This document shows, one piece after another, positions 46,268 to 58,661 of a stretch of DNA of 64,000 nt. The stretch is taken from assembly GCA_963920575.1 (NCBI GenBank), contig OY986966.1:15743888-15807887 (forward strand), in the 5' to 3' direction. Every line of letters begins with the position of its first letter. The stretch's first letter is position 1. The translations under genes and the position numbers were made by a program. The notes under the pieces are model-generated. The model saw only the letters and a program-made list of their open reading frames with translations, was not told the origin of the DNA and did not search any database. The stretch comes from Narthecium ossifragum (taxonomy: Eukaryota; Streptophyta; Magnoliopsida; Dioscoreales; Nartheciaceae).

Positions 46268-48973
46268 TGATCCGTAGGTGAAGGTTGAGGAAACTCTTCC
46301 GCCATGGATCTACTCCAAAAGAATCTCTAAAGAAAAATCTCCAAGTGAAAAGAAAATCCTTCTTCCCGTCCAAGAGAGAAGACCCCTAAAAACCCTAAAA
46401 TATGCTTACTTATAGCCTAGGAACATTCCTCTCCCGGATTAGATCTTGGCCGTTGATTTTCTTCACTACAATCAAATGATCGATCCTTCCATGTAGGAAG
46501 ATCGATCCTTTGTCTTCAATTGCTAGCCACGCCCGTAAAGGATCGATCATTCACATAGGAGATGATCGATCATTCCCTTGTGTGATTGATCACGCCCCGT
46601 GCATGATCGATCATTCCATGTAGGAAGATCGATCCTTTTAAACCTTGCTCTCTGTCAGTGTTGTCGTGCATAACTGATCGATCATTCCATGAAGGAAGAT
46701 CGATCCTTCGAATGGGTGCTCTATGTCAAGTTAATACACTTGAATGATCGATCCTTTTCAGATGTGATGATCGATCATTCATGCTGGAGTAGCCCGAACG
46801 AGCTCATTTTGACTTCAAACTTGATCTAACCCGTACTAGGATCGGTTGTATCTGAAATAGAATAAAAATACTCAGTGAGGCATTGCTCAGAGACTAACAA
46901 AGCCAAACTATGAGGGTGATTTGTCCACTTTTCAAGTCTTATCAGTTTCACAAAGATCTGAGTTCGGGCGAACTTAGGATCGAAAGATCTGAGTTCGGAC
47001 GTGCGGAAGCTGTCTTTAGGACAGCTGTCAGCCCAGACTGATCGATCACTTCAGGGAGTGACTGATTGGATCGATATCGGCACCAAGTCTAACGTGTCCG
47101 GATAAGGATGCCGAACCGACGTAGACCGATCGGTCGCTTGGGGAGTGATCGATCAGACTCGGGTCTATAAGAGACTCACGAACCGACTCTGTTTCCTTTT
47201 TCTTCTTCCTTCTTCTTCTCTTCTTTGATCCACAAGGAGGGATTGTTGCAGAGGTTTGGAGGCTTCACCAGCAAGTAGGGGAGCAGCTCTAGATCTTCTC
47301 TACACTGTTTAATCAAGGATTAAACGTGGATATTGCGTAGTTAGGTAGGATTCTATGTTTTAGCTTGTTTATGTTTTCTTAGTTGATTAGTTGATTGTTT
47401 CTTCAATTAAAGTATGCTAGATGATGTATGTTAGCTTGCTTTAGACCTGATTGAAGTTTGGTAGGATTTGAGTTGATATGGATTTATGCAAGTTTTTCTC
47501 GGGTTTTACTTGGATTTCTGTTCTAGGAGAAACATCCATGCTCTAGCTTTTTGTTCCGGCTTTTATGTGCATGATCTCAGTTGATCTTTAACATAAAAGT
47601 TGTAGATCTTTGCGTTATCTTTCAATTCCAACTAGTTTCACAATTTTCTGATTTATATACGATTTATTGTGAATTAAATTGCCAGGCGATGCAAAACAGA
47701 GTAGCCAGTTTAATTAGTGAATTTAAGTAGTTTTTCTTTATCTAATTGATATGATCTTTAGATATGTGATTCGAGATATGTCATTGAGTAGGCATATCAT
47801 GTTTAACATGAATCGAACGGTTAGATCGAAAGTTATGATTTTCCGAAGTTAGTAGTAGATCGTTTGTTTTAATTAGATTAATCGAGTTTTCCAATATTGC
47901 ATCTTTTATAATGTTATTATATTGCATAGGCCCTGCGTGTGGCATGTGGGTGAACCAAGGGGGTTACGCCCTTTGGGATGTGTAGATTTTAAATTTCCTT
48001 TTGGTTTAATTGCTTTATTTTAGACCATTACTATGTTCACCCCTTGGTAGGTTTTATGCTGCGCCTAGCCCTGTATATTGTAATGACATATTGTTGCATG
48101 CTTGAAATGTTACATTTGTGCGTATGAGCATTGCATGCATTTTGATTGAATTAGAATCATAAAGGTTAGCACGTGGCTGATGGGTTAATCACCGATCCGA
48201 GGTGCTCGGGCAGCTCGGATCTAGCCTTAGGACCGAGGTTGAGTAGCAAGGTTAGGGTGAGATTGTTATTGTAATAATATGATGTTATCGAGGTTATTGC
48301 TTAGCTGGCTATATATTGTAATTTTAGAGGTTTACAGGTCATGCCATTTCTCTTGTGTCAAGATTTAAGGTGGTTTACTTTACTGATACGCCTTGGGCGG
48401 TTCGCTATTGGTTTTGGGGTTTGGGATGCATTAGAGATGCACTGAAACCCCTGTTGTTTTATCTGATCACACTTCGAGGAGCGCTTAGAACCGGCGTGAT
48501 CCTTGTCGTGGTTGTTCACTGTTTTCTCGATGCTTTTACGCCTTCGACTTGGCAGAGAGATGGCGCAGTTGTAGCTCCCCTTCCTTGTGAGTGTCGTAGA
48601 ATAGAGTCCTACTGAGCTTATCGCTCACTCCTACCCGGGTTGCTTTTGTAGGTGTAGGTGCCAGCACTTCCGTAGCTCCCAGCAGATCAGCTTTTGGTGG
48701 CGCGTCGACTTCTGGAGGTGTTTGAGGTTTCTGCAGACCTTACTGTACTGCTTGACAGTTTTTGTTTATAAATATCTTTTGAGCATTATGTAAATGTATA
48801 ATTTCCCTCTTCGAAGAGTTTTGATAATATTATATCAGTACATTTTGGTTTAATATTGGAGATTACAGTTTTAGCCTCAGATAAATTGTTATATAATGCG
48901 CCACATATGGATTGAATAGATTAGGAACCCTCACGGCCCGGACTGGATGGGTTTTCTGGGTCAGGGTGTGACA

Positions 48974-50357
48974 ATAGCCAACACTAATCAGAGAAGAATT
49001 TGATCGAGTCCAGTGGTTGAGGTTGGATCAACCTAGATTGGATCTAATTGAGACCAGATCAGATCAGATTCGATCAAATCAGATCCGGAGCACTTGCCTT
49101 GGTTGTACCAGCTCAATTGTTCATTGCTCGTCGGGGATGATGGCGGTTGCGAGCAGGCTAGGGAGGGTGGTGGCTGGTGGATCTCAGCTAGGAACGGTCG
49201 GGGAAGGGTCGCCAGTCGACAAGGTTGCTGGATCTGGTGCCGGATGGAACCGGGAAGGCCGGAGGCGACGTAGTTGAGACGAGGCGACGCTGGAGCTCAT
49301 GGAGGAGACGAACCGTGAGGTACGAGAGGGCGTCGGTGCTTAGTCTCCGGATATGACCGGAGAATGGACGGAGGAGGGTCGGGTGTGGTGGTGCCGAGCA
49401 GGGAGCGTCACCGGTTCCTTAGAGGGTTGGACCCCGGGGAGGATCCTGACGAGGCCACGGTGGTTGGGGGGTCTAGAGGAGCGGGGGATGGCGGCGGTTC
49501 CGATGAGGTTTGGAGCCCGGGGGAAAATCCCGGCGAGGCCGCGGTGGTTGCCGGGTCTAGAGGAGGAAGGAGGAGAGCAGCCGCGCGGGCTGGGTGGGGG
49601 GGTTGCTGGGTCTAGAGGAGGGAGGAGGAGAGGAGCCCGGAGGGGGTTGCCGGGTCTAAAGAAGGATGGAGGAGAAGAGCCGGTTAGTGGGGAGAATGGT
49701 ATATATGTCTTTTTTACCTTAGTGTTAAAGTCCTAAATCTTATTATTAGTGTTGTTTTAAGGAGATAAGTTCATTTTATGGTGCTGCCTCCTAACCCCCC
49801 TTGAAAAAATATGACTGGGTCCACTTAATATAACCTACGTGGCCTATCAATGAATCCAACGACTGCAATATGCACTGGTTGATTAACTGTGCAATACCCT
49901 GAATCCAAACCGAAAACCCTCGGTGACGAGGCGGACTGGGTGTAAAGGGTTCAGGAAATTTTATATGCACCACGGTTTTTGTTATGTGCACTGCGCCAAA
50001 TATATTTTCATATTACTCATTATACCCTTATAGTAAAATCTCCATAGCACCATTGTTTAATAAACCAACCAGCTTATAACGTGCGCATGCACCGATATTT
50101 TTGTGTGCATATACCAATATTGTTGTGCGCATGTTCCATTGCTTTTATGTGATCCACATCCTTTCAAAGAATAGTTCACCAAAACTGCTATTTTACTCCT
50201 TTTCCTCACATGACAAGGGGTACATGCAGGGGGCATCATGATATATGTGCTTCCAACATATATTTTCCAGAAAAGAAGCTTGCATTAGAATGCTTTGAAT
50301 AGCATATAAGTGGAGCTTTTCTCACATCAGCATCTCGAGCACCTCCTCCTAGAGCAG
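48974..50357. other. Repeat-rich DNA, G-rich block and A/T-rich block
   Basis: 49040-49090 has repeated AGATCAGATC words. 49130-49700 is G-rich with about 3 diverged copies of a ~100-bp unit containing GGTTGCCGGGTCTAGAGGAG (near 49470, 49545, 49600-49660). 49700-50350 is A/T-rich with GTGCATATACC-type words. No supported gene. Confidence 0.4.
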
Positions 50358-50450
50358 AGCGTCTCCCACCCTTTGCTGGTGGTTCCTCCGACGGGAGGAT
50401 CCGCGTCTCCCACCCTTTGCCGGTGGTTCCTCCGGTGGGAGGATCCCTGC
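50358..50450. repeat. 46-bp tandem duplication upstream of LINE ORF1
   Basis: The unit GTCTCCCACCCTTTGC.GGTG and what follows to GGGAGGATCC occurs twice in direct orientation. Probably within the LINE 5' region. Confidence 0.75.
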
Positions 50451-50491
50451 CTCCATTCCCGAGCGGTGGGATGGAGCGCATGAAGTAGGGG

Positions 50492-51606
50492 ATGATGCAG
50501 GGGGAACAACAGAGCACCCCTTCTCTGATAGGTCCTTGGGCTGGGGCTTGTGTAGGTGCTAGATCATGGGCTAGTGTAACCGGATCTCAGGAGCTGGATG
50601 ATGTTATCCCGGAGATAGTCATTAGAAAGATCAAGACAGTCTACAATGATCGAGTGATCATTGATCCTGAGATCTTGGAGCGAGGAAGGGAGAGATGGAA
50701 CTTCTCACTATTTGGGAGGTTTGTTGGCGGTAGGATTGGTCTGGAATACCTACGTCGGAGATTGGCGAGCCTCTGGAGACGAAGGAGCCATTTCTTGTTA
50801 CTGATCAGGTGCGAGGCGTCTTTGTTTTCAAGTTTGGTAACGAATAAGATATGACTAGGGTTCTCACCGGCGGCCCTTGGACAGAGGATGGCAAAATCCT
50901 ATCCCTCATCTGATGGTGTGAGTGCTTCCGACCAATGGCAGAGGACTTCGTCTGTGTCCCTGCCTAGATGCGGCTTCCAGACTTGCCCGGCGACTATGGA
51001 GGCAAGCCCTCTCTTAGCTATAGATGCTTCAACAACCTTTGCAGACAGGAGCCGATTTGTGAGAGTTTGTGTTGAGGTGAATCTCGACGTGCTGGCGCGC
51101 CATGGAATGGTAGTGGGGCATGGAGAGCCTGGGGTAGACAGGGGATGCTTTGTGCAGCCTTTTGCCTACGAGAACCTTACTATCTGCGGCTATTGTGATC
51201 ATTTTAGTCACCCGGAGGGAGCTGGTTGGAAGCAGAAGGAGGCTCTATCCAAGATTAGGGAGGGAGCCAAGGGGAAGGAGAAGGCATCATCACCACCGGA
51301 AGATGGCATAGACATTGAAGTGCAGCGGCCTGAGACGGCTGTTGAGGACGAAGGTGGTGAGCCAGGTGATGTGGGCTGGCACACAATCAATCTTAGAAGA
51401 CAGCAAGGTCGAGTTCCGGGAGGCGCTAGGGTTCCGGCGAGCTCTATGGTGGCGACGATGGAGGGGGCCACTAAAGATTCTTCAATCGAGGATACTAACG
51501 GTTTTGCTCAGCTTGTAGGTGACGGGGCAAATGGCCTTGGCACATATTCCTCTGGCAGGGCTGAGGTGGTAGATAAATACAAACTTCAGCAGCTAGCGGC
51601 ATGAGA
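50492..51606 (+). pseudogene. LINE (L1-type) ORF1, N-terminal and zinc-finger part
   Basis: Three frames together give a plant L1 ORF1 protein. First, from ATG 50492, the start of a DUF4283-type domain (WNFSLFGRFVGGRIGLEYL). Next frame (50770-50940): EPLETKEPFLVTDQVRGVF and GGPWTEDGKI. Then (50950-51600) the remainder with QPFAYENLTICGYCDHFSH, the CCHC-type zinc finger of this family. At least two frameshifts and several stops break it. The protein would bind LINE RNA. The sequence is cut at about 51617 by a Gypsy element and continues at 57458. Confidence 0.8.
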
Positions 51607-51661
51607 TGGGGACGGCGTGTCACTGGGAAAATAAATGAACAAAATTTTCTCACTTACTTGT

Positions 51662-53318
51662 TAGTGTGCTGTCGCAGGCACTCAAAAATAAATCCAGTAC
51701 TCGTTAAAATAAATATAGTAGTGCGAGTACGAGTCGATCCCACGAAGAGTGCTTAGCCTAGTTTTGTGCTTAGTGAACAAAGATGGGGGGTTTTAAACGT
51801 GAGGAAAAACAATAAAGAAATAATCTAAAGCGAAGAAACGAGTTAAATCAAGAGAACAAACCTTGGTCTGAGTCAACATCCACCATCGGAATCCAATAAC
51901 TGATCATAAATGCAAGTATTAATCAATTTATACCATGAATATTCATCGTCCGAATTCTATTCGAATCTCTCCTCAATTTTAGTTAATTAGAAACAAGCGA
52001 TCTAATCAACCCTAACTACTAAACAACCTAAGACAAGCGCTGTAGATTTAATCTAGTAGCAGAGTTAAGAATAGGGAGATCGATGAAGCTAAACAACACA
52101 AGCACAAGCGGTTGCATTTAATCTAGTTGAATATTCTTCCTAAGATCTAACAAGATCTGATCAGCAGTAAATTATTAGATCCTAGTTGCTTCGCAGATTA
52201 GAGGGATCAAACAATTCCAGATTTGATATCAAACCTAGCAGTAGATTACCATGAATAATAAACTAGTAGGCCTCCTAGCAATTAGACAAGATAATCATGA
52301 AGATTCAATCTCAGAAGAACATTCAATACTCATGTATAAACTGAACAATAAAAATAAATTAGATCTCACAGTTTCATTGATTCCGAGGTTTCAATCTCCT
52401 CGACCAAGGATCAAGATTTAGCCACGCAGGGCCATCGAGAACAATCCTCCAAAAGATTTCATAAAGCAAAAGAAAACCTAGAAAAATATAAAGGAGGAGA
52501 AAAAGCAGCCAAAAGTGTCCAATAATCCCCCCTCAAACCCTAGAAAGAGTCCTATTTATAGCCTCAAGTGTATCCAACCTCGGATTAGATCACAATCGTT
52601 GATTTTCTTTACTGGGGAAAGTCCGATCGATCCAACTCGGGGTGTTGGATCGATCAGTCTCATTAAACTCTTCAACTTGTAGTCGCCCCCGAGTCCGATC
52701 GATGGATGGATCGATCGAACTGTGCTCCTCTAGAAAGCATACGTTCTGTCAAACTTTAATTCCCAAGTCCGATCGATCGAACTTTAGATGCTGGATCGAT
52801 CGGATGCATAAAAATCCACCTTCTCTGGCTATTTTTGAGTCCGATAGATCCAACTCTAGGAGTCGGATCGATCTGGCTCAGTAGGAGGGATGGTTCGATC
52901 GATCGGACCATGTTCAGCCAAAAAATACATGTTCTGTCATGTTTCTGCATAGTCCGATCGATCGGCGGATCGCTCCAACTTTCCAGCATATTACTGTTCT
53001 GCCATCCAGACTGCGCCATCGGTACTAAAATTACCGTAACTTCATCTAGGAAACTCGGAATCACAAACCGTAAAATTCTCCAGAATCTAGACTTCAAGAG
53101 CTTTCCAACCATATATGGCACATCATCTAGTTCTTCATGAGTAGGTACAGATTAATCTTTAAAGTTGATCCATGCACTCTTTTCAGCTTCTTTTCGACTT
53201 AAGGACTTCAATTGCATCCTAAATCAAAATATAAGAATAATGAGTGTATTTAGGAACTAAATAAGCATAGGAGACTAAGTATTAAGGGATAAAAATATAA
53301 CATTATGCATTCTCATCA
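51662..53318 (-). mobile_element. Solo LTR, family D, copy 4
   Basis: 1657 bp with an exact CTTGT duplication (51657-51661, 53319-53323). First bases are TA (TG expected), last CATCA. Minus-strand TATA (CTATAAATA, 52552-52560). Core pairs 52625/52648, 52771/52794 and 52843/52866 at 23 bp, and one pair 52697/52709 at 12 bp. Strongly similar to copy 3 at 52980-53190. Confidence 0.85.
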
Positions 53319-53323
53319 CTTGT

Positions 53324-54658
53324 CCGATGATGGCGCCAAGAGACCCCTCGTCGAGTCCGCATACCACCACCGCGCACCCTGCACGCCGCTTGTGCTCCGC
53401 TGGTGCGTTGTCTGCGCACCACTTGTGCACTCCGCCTGGCAGCCCGACTGCCTCATAACCAGCCCTCCTTTTTGGCTTGCACACCTACAAGACACACATG
53501 AATTTGAGTAAGGGATGAGATCCCAACTCCTTTATTGACTAGCGATTACAAGAACTCTCTTCTCTCACCCCCGACCTTTGGGAGTACAATCACTCTCAAT
53601 ACAAGAAGCTCTCAGTCCAAAACCCTAGAAGAACCACCCAATTCTTCTACCTCATGATCTCTCAATCCCTCCTGGAACTTCAATCCGTTAGTTTGCACAT
53701 AACCCAGATGCTCAATCCGTGAACTCTCCCACAGGTCTCTAGATCCTCTCATCTAGCCGGCCTTCACCTTATATAGAGGAGAGTCCATGACTTGCTCCAA
53801 TAAGTCAAGTTTCCTAATTCAACCCCAAGGCCTAGGCTTCATGCTTATCCAACCATGCAATCAGCCAAGTACAAAGCTTCCTAGCCTATTTGGACTCTTA
53901 CATGAGTGTTGCCAAGGATAGTTGTTTGCCAAAATCCGTCGCACTTTGGCTCGAAATAGGACTCCTTCCTATTTCCACGAGTCATGTATAACTTCCCCCG
54001 TGTCATATTCCATATTTGATGTGTCATCCCATGCTGGAGACCTAGGCAAAGTGGAATTAGGACACTTGCACGCTCAATTTGGCCTCCATGGCCTAACTGC
54101 CTTCCGCCGGGCGAGTCGAGTCCTAGTCCTGCTAGAACTCCCGCACAACTAGGACTTTCCCCGTGCCAAAACCTTCCTTTGTCGCGTCAAGTCCTTCCAA
54201 GATCCCAATCCAAGTGGAAATAGGATTTTTGCATGGCTGGTTTGCTCCAGCTGGGCAACCACGTCGCGCCTGGGCATTCCGAGTCCTAGTCCGACTAGGA
54301 CTTCGCCGCCTGGGCGCGTCGCGCGTGCCCCGTGCACCTTCCTGGGTTGCCTTGGTTCGTGTCACGCTCGCTTGCCTCGTCGCATGGCGCGTCGTACTTT
54401 GTCTTGGCTCGGGCCGCCATGCCATCTTCGAAATCTGCCACGTCCTGTCATGCCGCATCGCGTCGTGCCGCCTCCTGCCGTGCCATGCCGCGCGCCAAAC
54501 TCCTTTGGCGCGTGCATATTGCTTGTGCGCCTCCCTGGTTGCCTCGCCGCGCGTCCCGCTCGATAGGATCTCTTCATGGCTCGCCAAGTTCTACTTCGCC
54601 TAGGACCGCCGTGCCATTTTCAACTTTCATCGCGCCATGTTCAAGATCCCTCGTGACA
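53324..54658 (-). mobile_element. 3' LTR of Gypsy E, main part
   Basis: Matches the 5' LTR at its two ends (GATGATGG..CCAAGAGACCC, and GCCGTGCCATTTTCAACTTTC) but contains ~1 kb more between. GC-rich with shifting open frames, none recognisable. Confidence 0.65.
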
Positions 54659-54678
54659 TGGTCATGGCATGGGCTCCT

Positions 54679-55712
54679 TGAAGCTCTAACAGGGGGGGGG
54701 GTTTATCTTAGGCTTTATACGATAAAATAAATTAAAGAAATCTAAATAAGTGGAGTCTAATTAAATCATATAAGCTGCTAAAGATAAGAACAGATAATAT
54801 ATTTAAGCAAGAGATAGGAGATGAGAGTTAGAGAGATTGCACCAGCGATTTTATAGTGGTTCGGCCAACCTTGCCTACGTCCACTTCACTCAAGGGCCTA
54901 CTTGAGGTTCCACTACCTGCAAGACCTCTTACAAGTTGTCCACCAAGCTTCCGAGTGCTTGACAACCTATCCACCAAGCTTACGGGTGCTTGGCAACCTT
55001 ACAATCTCTCTAATATCTCTCTAGGATATTTCTCTCAAAGTTTACTTCACACTTGAAGTAGTTTTACAAAGGTTTAGCTCACTAATAAGAAATAGAAACT
55101 TGCTAGAATATGATTACAATAATCCTTTAGCTCCCCCTAAGTTCTTGGGCAAGTTTGCTATACTTTCCCTTTTATAGCTGAGCTTCAAACCCCTCCAAAT
55201 AGCCTCCCAACGGCTATTTTCTTCTCCTGGAACGGCTCTTTAACGGCTCTTTTCTGGGCTGGCGGTCGACCGTTGCATCGTCTGTGACATCGTCCGCCAG
55301 GTTCTTCTTGAGCCACGGTCGATCCACACATCGTCTATCAAGCTTCACGGTCGACCGTCGCATCGACCGTGACATCGTTCGTCAGGCTCTGTTGCGAAAA
55401 CCGCCTCTCAGGGTCGATACCTCGTTCGACCGTTGCTCCTCTGAGCCAGTTCACATAGGCCACGGTCGGTCGATCCATCGACCGTCACATCGACCGTCAG
55501 CCTATTTTCCCAAGAACATCTTTCGCGGTCGATCCTTGCATCAACCGCCATACCCCACGATCGATCCATGCATCGTCCGTAGCATCGACCGTCAATACAA
55601 AAACACATTAAATATGATTTTAATGCTTTCCAAATTAGGGGATAATTATATGAAACCAATATTTTATCATCAAATATATATTGACATCATCGAAACAATA
55701 TTAGGGCTAACA
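54679..55712 (-). mobile_element. Copia solo LTR, minus strand, intact duplication
   Basis: 1034 bp: minus strand TGTTAGCCCTAATATTG.. to ..GTTAGAGCTTCA, flanked by exact CTCCT (54674-54678, 55713-55717). Same family as 4438-5454. TATA box TATAAAAG on minus (55176-55169) with the GGTCGATC/GATCGACC array (55262-55583) upstream of it. Confidence 0.9.
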
Positions 55713-55849
55713 CTCCTGCCCCTGACAAACCTGCCCCACCAAAAGAATCCGACATCCTCGTCGGAGTGTAGGACCTCCAGATCCCACGCCCCTTTGCCGC
55801 TCACCTTGCAACAAAACGCTCTGCCCCTAGCGGAGTTATTGTAGAAGTT

Positions 55850-56951
55850 GGATTGGGCTGACATAGGCTTGACCCTCACCCGAGTCTTCCTCCTTTTCTT
55901 CAGCCACAATCACGTTAGGCTTCTCCCTCCTTAGGCACTCCCTTGCCCGATGCAGTCTGTCGCATATGAAGCAGCCCGATGACGACTTGACACCTTTGCC
56001 TTGAGGTCTCACCACAACCCATGCTTCATCCTCCCTTACGTGTTCCTGCACCTTCGCCTTGCCCTTGTCTGTCAACTTGGGCTACCGACTGACTCCTTCA
56101 GTTGGCCCTTTTGCACGGAAATCCACCAAGGCCTCTGTAGCCGCCATTACTGCAGAAAGATCCGCAACACCCTGTCTTCGCAGCTCGGACTGCGCCCATC
56201 CTTGAAACCCTGCAAGAAAATTAAAGAGCATGTCCTCCTTTGACATGTTCTTGATGCTCAACATCAACGAACTGAACTCCTTCATATAGTCTCGAACTGG
56301 TCCTGTTTGCCTCAAGGAACGGAGAGCTTCTCTTGCAACCCAGGCCGTGTTGCAAGGCAAGAATTGGCCTTGCAGTTCCTTGCATAGCTCCTCCCACGTC
56401 TTGATGTCAGGGCGACCCGTGACTCTGTCATCCTCCAGCCTAGTCCACTACCATAACTTGGTGTCACCAACCAAGTACATCGCCCCCATCATCAACTTCT
56501 CCTCTGAAGTCACCGCCACGGCTGCGAAGTACTGGTCCATGTCCCATAAGAAGTTCTCCAACTCCTTCTCGTTCCGAAGACCATCGAAAGGTTTCGGATC
56601 ATGAACCTTCCTACGCTTTGGTTGATCAGCGGCCCCTCCGCTGCGAATCGCATGCTTGAGGACCATCAGCTCGTCCTCATGTCGATCCATGATTTGCTCG
56701 ACAAGAGTGCCCAGAGTCCTTGAACTCTCCACCGCTTCTCGGGTCCTTCTGTCGAACTCTCTGTCGGTTGCCTCAATCAACTCCTTCAACACCCGCATCT
56801 CCTCCTCGTGAGTTGCTAGTGTTACCTTCAACTCCTCCAAGCGAGCGAAGACTGAAGTCGACGCTCCATCCGCCGGCTATCCCACCAACGCAATCAATGG
56901 CGCCAAGCGATGAACACCTGCTTCGCTCTGTGATCCTTCGCTGCTTGCCAT
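55850..56951 (-). pseudogene. Gypsy E gag with zinc knuckle
   Basis: From ATG 56951 leftward. A coiled-coil-like acidic N-terminal part (EEMRVLKELIEATDREFDRR), a capsid region (KELENFLWDMDQYF; then YMKEFSSLMLSI, ED.L..FL.GFQ) and the knuckle CFICDRLHRAREC near 55960. A TAG replaces Trp after DTKLW (about 56448), and there are other stops near 56360, 56080 and 56877. Matches chromovirus-type Gag by memory of the family. Confidence 0.75.
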
Positions 56952-56986
56952 GGCACAACCTTGCCAAAACTCGCACCAGGCTCTAA

Positions 56987-57002
56987 CCTGGTTCTGATGC
57001 CA
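56987..57002 (-). other. Primer-binding site, Met-tRNA-like (Gypsy E)
   Basis: Minus strand TGGCATCAGAACCAGG, two mismatches to the initiator Met tRNA complement, next to the 5' LTR end at 57005. Confidence 0.75.
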
Positions 57003-57004
57003 AT

Positions 57005-57457
57005 TGTCACCGGGAAAATAAGGGAACAAAATTTTCTCGCTTACTTTTTCGATGATGGCACCAAGAGACCCCCTCGTCGAGCTCGCACACCGCTCTGCGT
57101 GCCATCACGCGTGCCGCGCACGCGTGCCCCGCGCGCCTGCCTGGGTTGCCTTGGTGCATGTCACGCTCGCTTGCCTCATTGCATAGCGCATCATTCTTCG
57201 TATTGGTTCGGACTGCCGTGCCATCTTCGAAATCCACCGCGTCCTGTCATGCCGCATCACATTGTGTTGTCTCCTACCGCGCCATGCCCCGCGCCAAACT
57301 CCTTTGGCGCGTGCATATCGCTTGTGCGCCTCCCTGGTTGCCTCGCTGCGCGTCCCGCTCGATAGGATCCCTTCATGGCTCGCTAGGTTCTACTTTGGCT
57401 AGGACCGCCGTGCCATTTTCAACTTTCACCACGCCATCTTCAAGATACCTCGTGCCA
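57005..57457 (-). mobile_element. 5' LTR of Gypsy E, internally deleted
   Basis: TGTCACCGGG.. to ..CGTGCCA on plus. Same ends as 51618-54658 but only 453 bp. Confidence 0.7.
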
Positions 57458-58072
57458 TGGTCGGGTTACACGGATCACGTAAGGACAAAAGTGGCCATGT
57501 GGGGTATAGAGCTGTTTGGGCTTCGGTTTCTCCATTTCCAGACGAAGAGGACTGGTGGGTTTAAGCCAGGTTCACAAGGAAATAGTGGGCTTAAGCTAGG
57601 CCCAAAAACACACAAAGAAGGAGCTAAGTTTCCTTAGGTCCAGAGAGGTTCGGACAAGACACGTGATAGCATCAGGAGCGGTGTTATGACGCACATGGCT
57701 CAGGGGGCTTTAATAGTTTTGGTGTTCTAGCCTAGGGGGAGGGGAGCTTGAAGGAAGATGAAATCTTAGACCTCCCTCTGCTCGATGCGGGGAAATATGC
57801 CAGAGAAAGGGGGCACCTCAACTTTCCCGGCCCTCTTGTGGTTCCTCACGGGTTCTGGGAGGAGGCGGATCGTGAGCCTCAGGAGATGGTGAAGGAGCAC
57901 AAGCAAGGGGTGATTGCTCTTCATGCCGTCCTAGCGGGTGACCCTCCACCACGGCCGTCGGATGATGATCCTTTCAACCTTGATCCAGGAGGTGTCATGG
58001 AAGGGGTGGAGGGCTACAACGGTTTGAGTTTGCTCCCGATCCAAATGCAGACCTAGTTGGGGTAGAGGAGAT
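57458..58072 (+). pseudogene. LINE ORF1, C-terminal part before LTR F
   Basis: Continues LINE ORF1 after Gypsy E. The open stretch 57748-58056 encodes acidic, Pro-rich sequence (VVPHGFWEEADREPQE). A frame shift later, FEFAPDPNADLVGVEE reads straight across the GAGAT duplication into MQLVAAAHGSREDVYMEE at 60302. That continuity supports one ORF1 before insertion. Function of this tail is unknown. Confidence 0.6.
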
Positions 58073-58661
58073 TGTTCGACAATAAAATCGCTATCTCGGG
58101 GTGAGATGTTTGCCCATTTTATTATGATCAAAAGTCAATTTATATGTGGTGGGGAGATTGTGAGAACAACACTCCTGAGTTCCCTGTATCATCACAAGCT
58201 GCATATCTCTTTCTCTTTGGACATGCATACTCATGATGAGACTGGCAACCCATCATTTACATCCTCGTAGGAAAGACCCCTGATTAAGGATCCGAGACTT
58301 AAAATCCTATTACATCATCTAAAAAGAGAGAAAGGAAGAAGTAGAAGGGGTATTGGGTGGAGGCGAAGCCTCCAACCCTCACCCTTGTTGTTGGTGTTGA
58401 TCTACCTTGGTCTTCCTTCTTAATCTCCTGGGAGTTGCTGCAGGTCTTCAAAATTGATAGAGGCTCGGTTGGGAGAACCCCAAGAGCTGAAGAATTTGTT
58501 GTAGGACCTTGTCGATTTGATGAAGGACTTGCTCTAGGAGTTGGTGGTGGGCTTGCTGTGGATCCTTTAGGAGCTGCTGGAGGACTTGGTGTCGGACCCT
58601 TGGGAGTTGATGAAGGAGCTACTTCAAGATCTCCAAAAGTTGGTGAAGGATCTCCAGAGTT

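Larger units (their letters stand above)
45014..46944 (-). mobile_element. Solo LTR, family D, copy 2
   Basis: TGATA..TTATCA, flanks CTTTC/GTTTC (one mismatch). It lies 12 bases from copy 1, so two D elements hit almost the same site of the family C LTR. Core pairs at 46478/46500, 46541/46564, 46605/46627, 46676/46698, 46746/46769 (22-23 bp). Holds the Cassandra-like LTR at 45932-46267. Confidence 0.8.
43300..48973 (+). mobile_element. Gypsy family C LTR (solo), with nested elements
   Basis: TGTGAGGGCC to GGGTGTGACA, no primer site or coding region attached. Without inserts it is about 2.15 kb, the same family as 9946-12589. Has the palindrome at 43395-43411, paired GATCGGTC/GATCGATC cores (about 47038-47160) and a TATA-like TATAAGAG at 47166. 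Flanks (GTTGA left, ATAGC right) do not match, so its borders may have been changed by recombination. Confidence 0.8.
51618..57457 (-). mobile_element. Minus-strand Gypsy element E, gag only, nested inserts
   Basis: Read on minus: 5' LTR 57457-57005, Met-tRNA primer site, gag 56951 to ~55850, then a degraded end and the 3' LTR 54658-51618. LTR ends are inverted TGTCAC/GTGACA. The 3' LTR is longer; the 5' copy lacks about 1 kb of its middle. No protease, RT or integrase is left. Nested: D solo LTR 51662-53318 and Copia solo LTR 54679-55712. I see no 5-bp duplication at its outer ends (CGGCG left, TGGTC right). Confidence 0.75.

Noticed and set aside
53305..54730. ORFs of 130-150 codons on both strands
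   Set aside because: GC-rich LTR of Gypsy E; similar shifting frames occur in its other LTR, no domain.
58154..58164. Alternative start of LTR F (GAGAT before TGTGAGAAC)
   Set aside because: Also plausible by sequence, but only the start at 58073 restores the LINE ORF1 frame across the GAGAT duplication.
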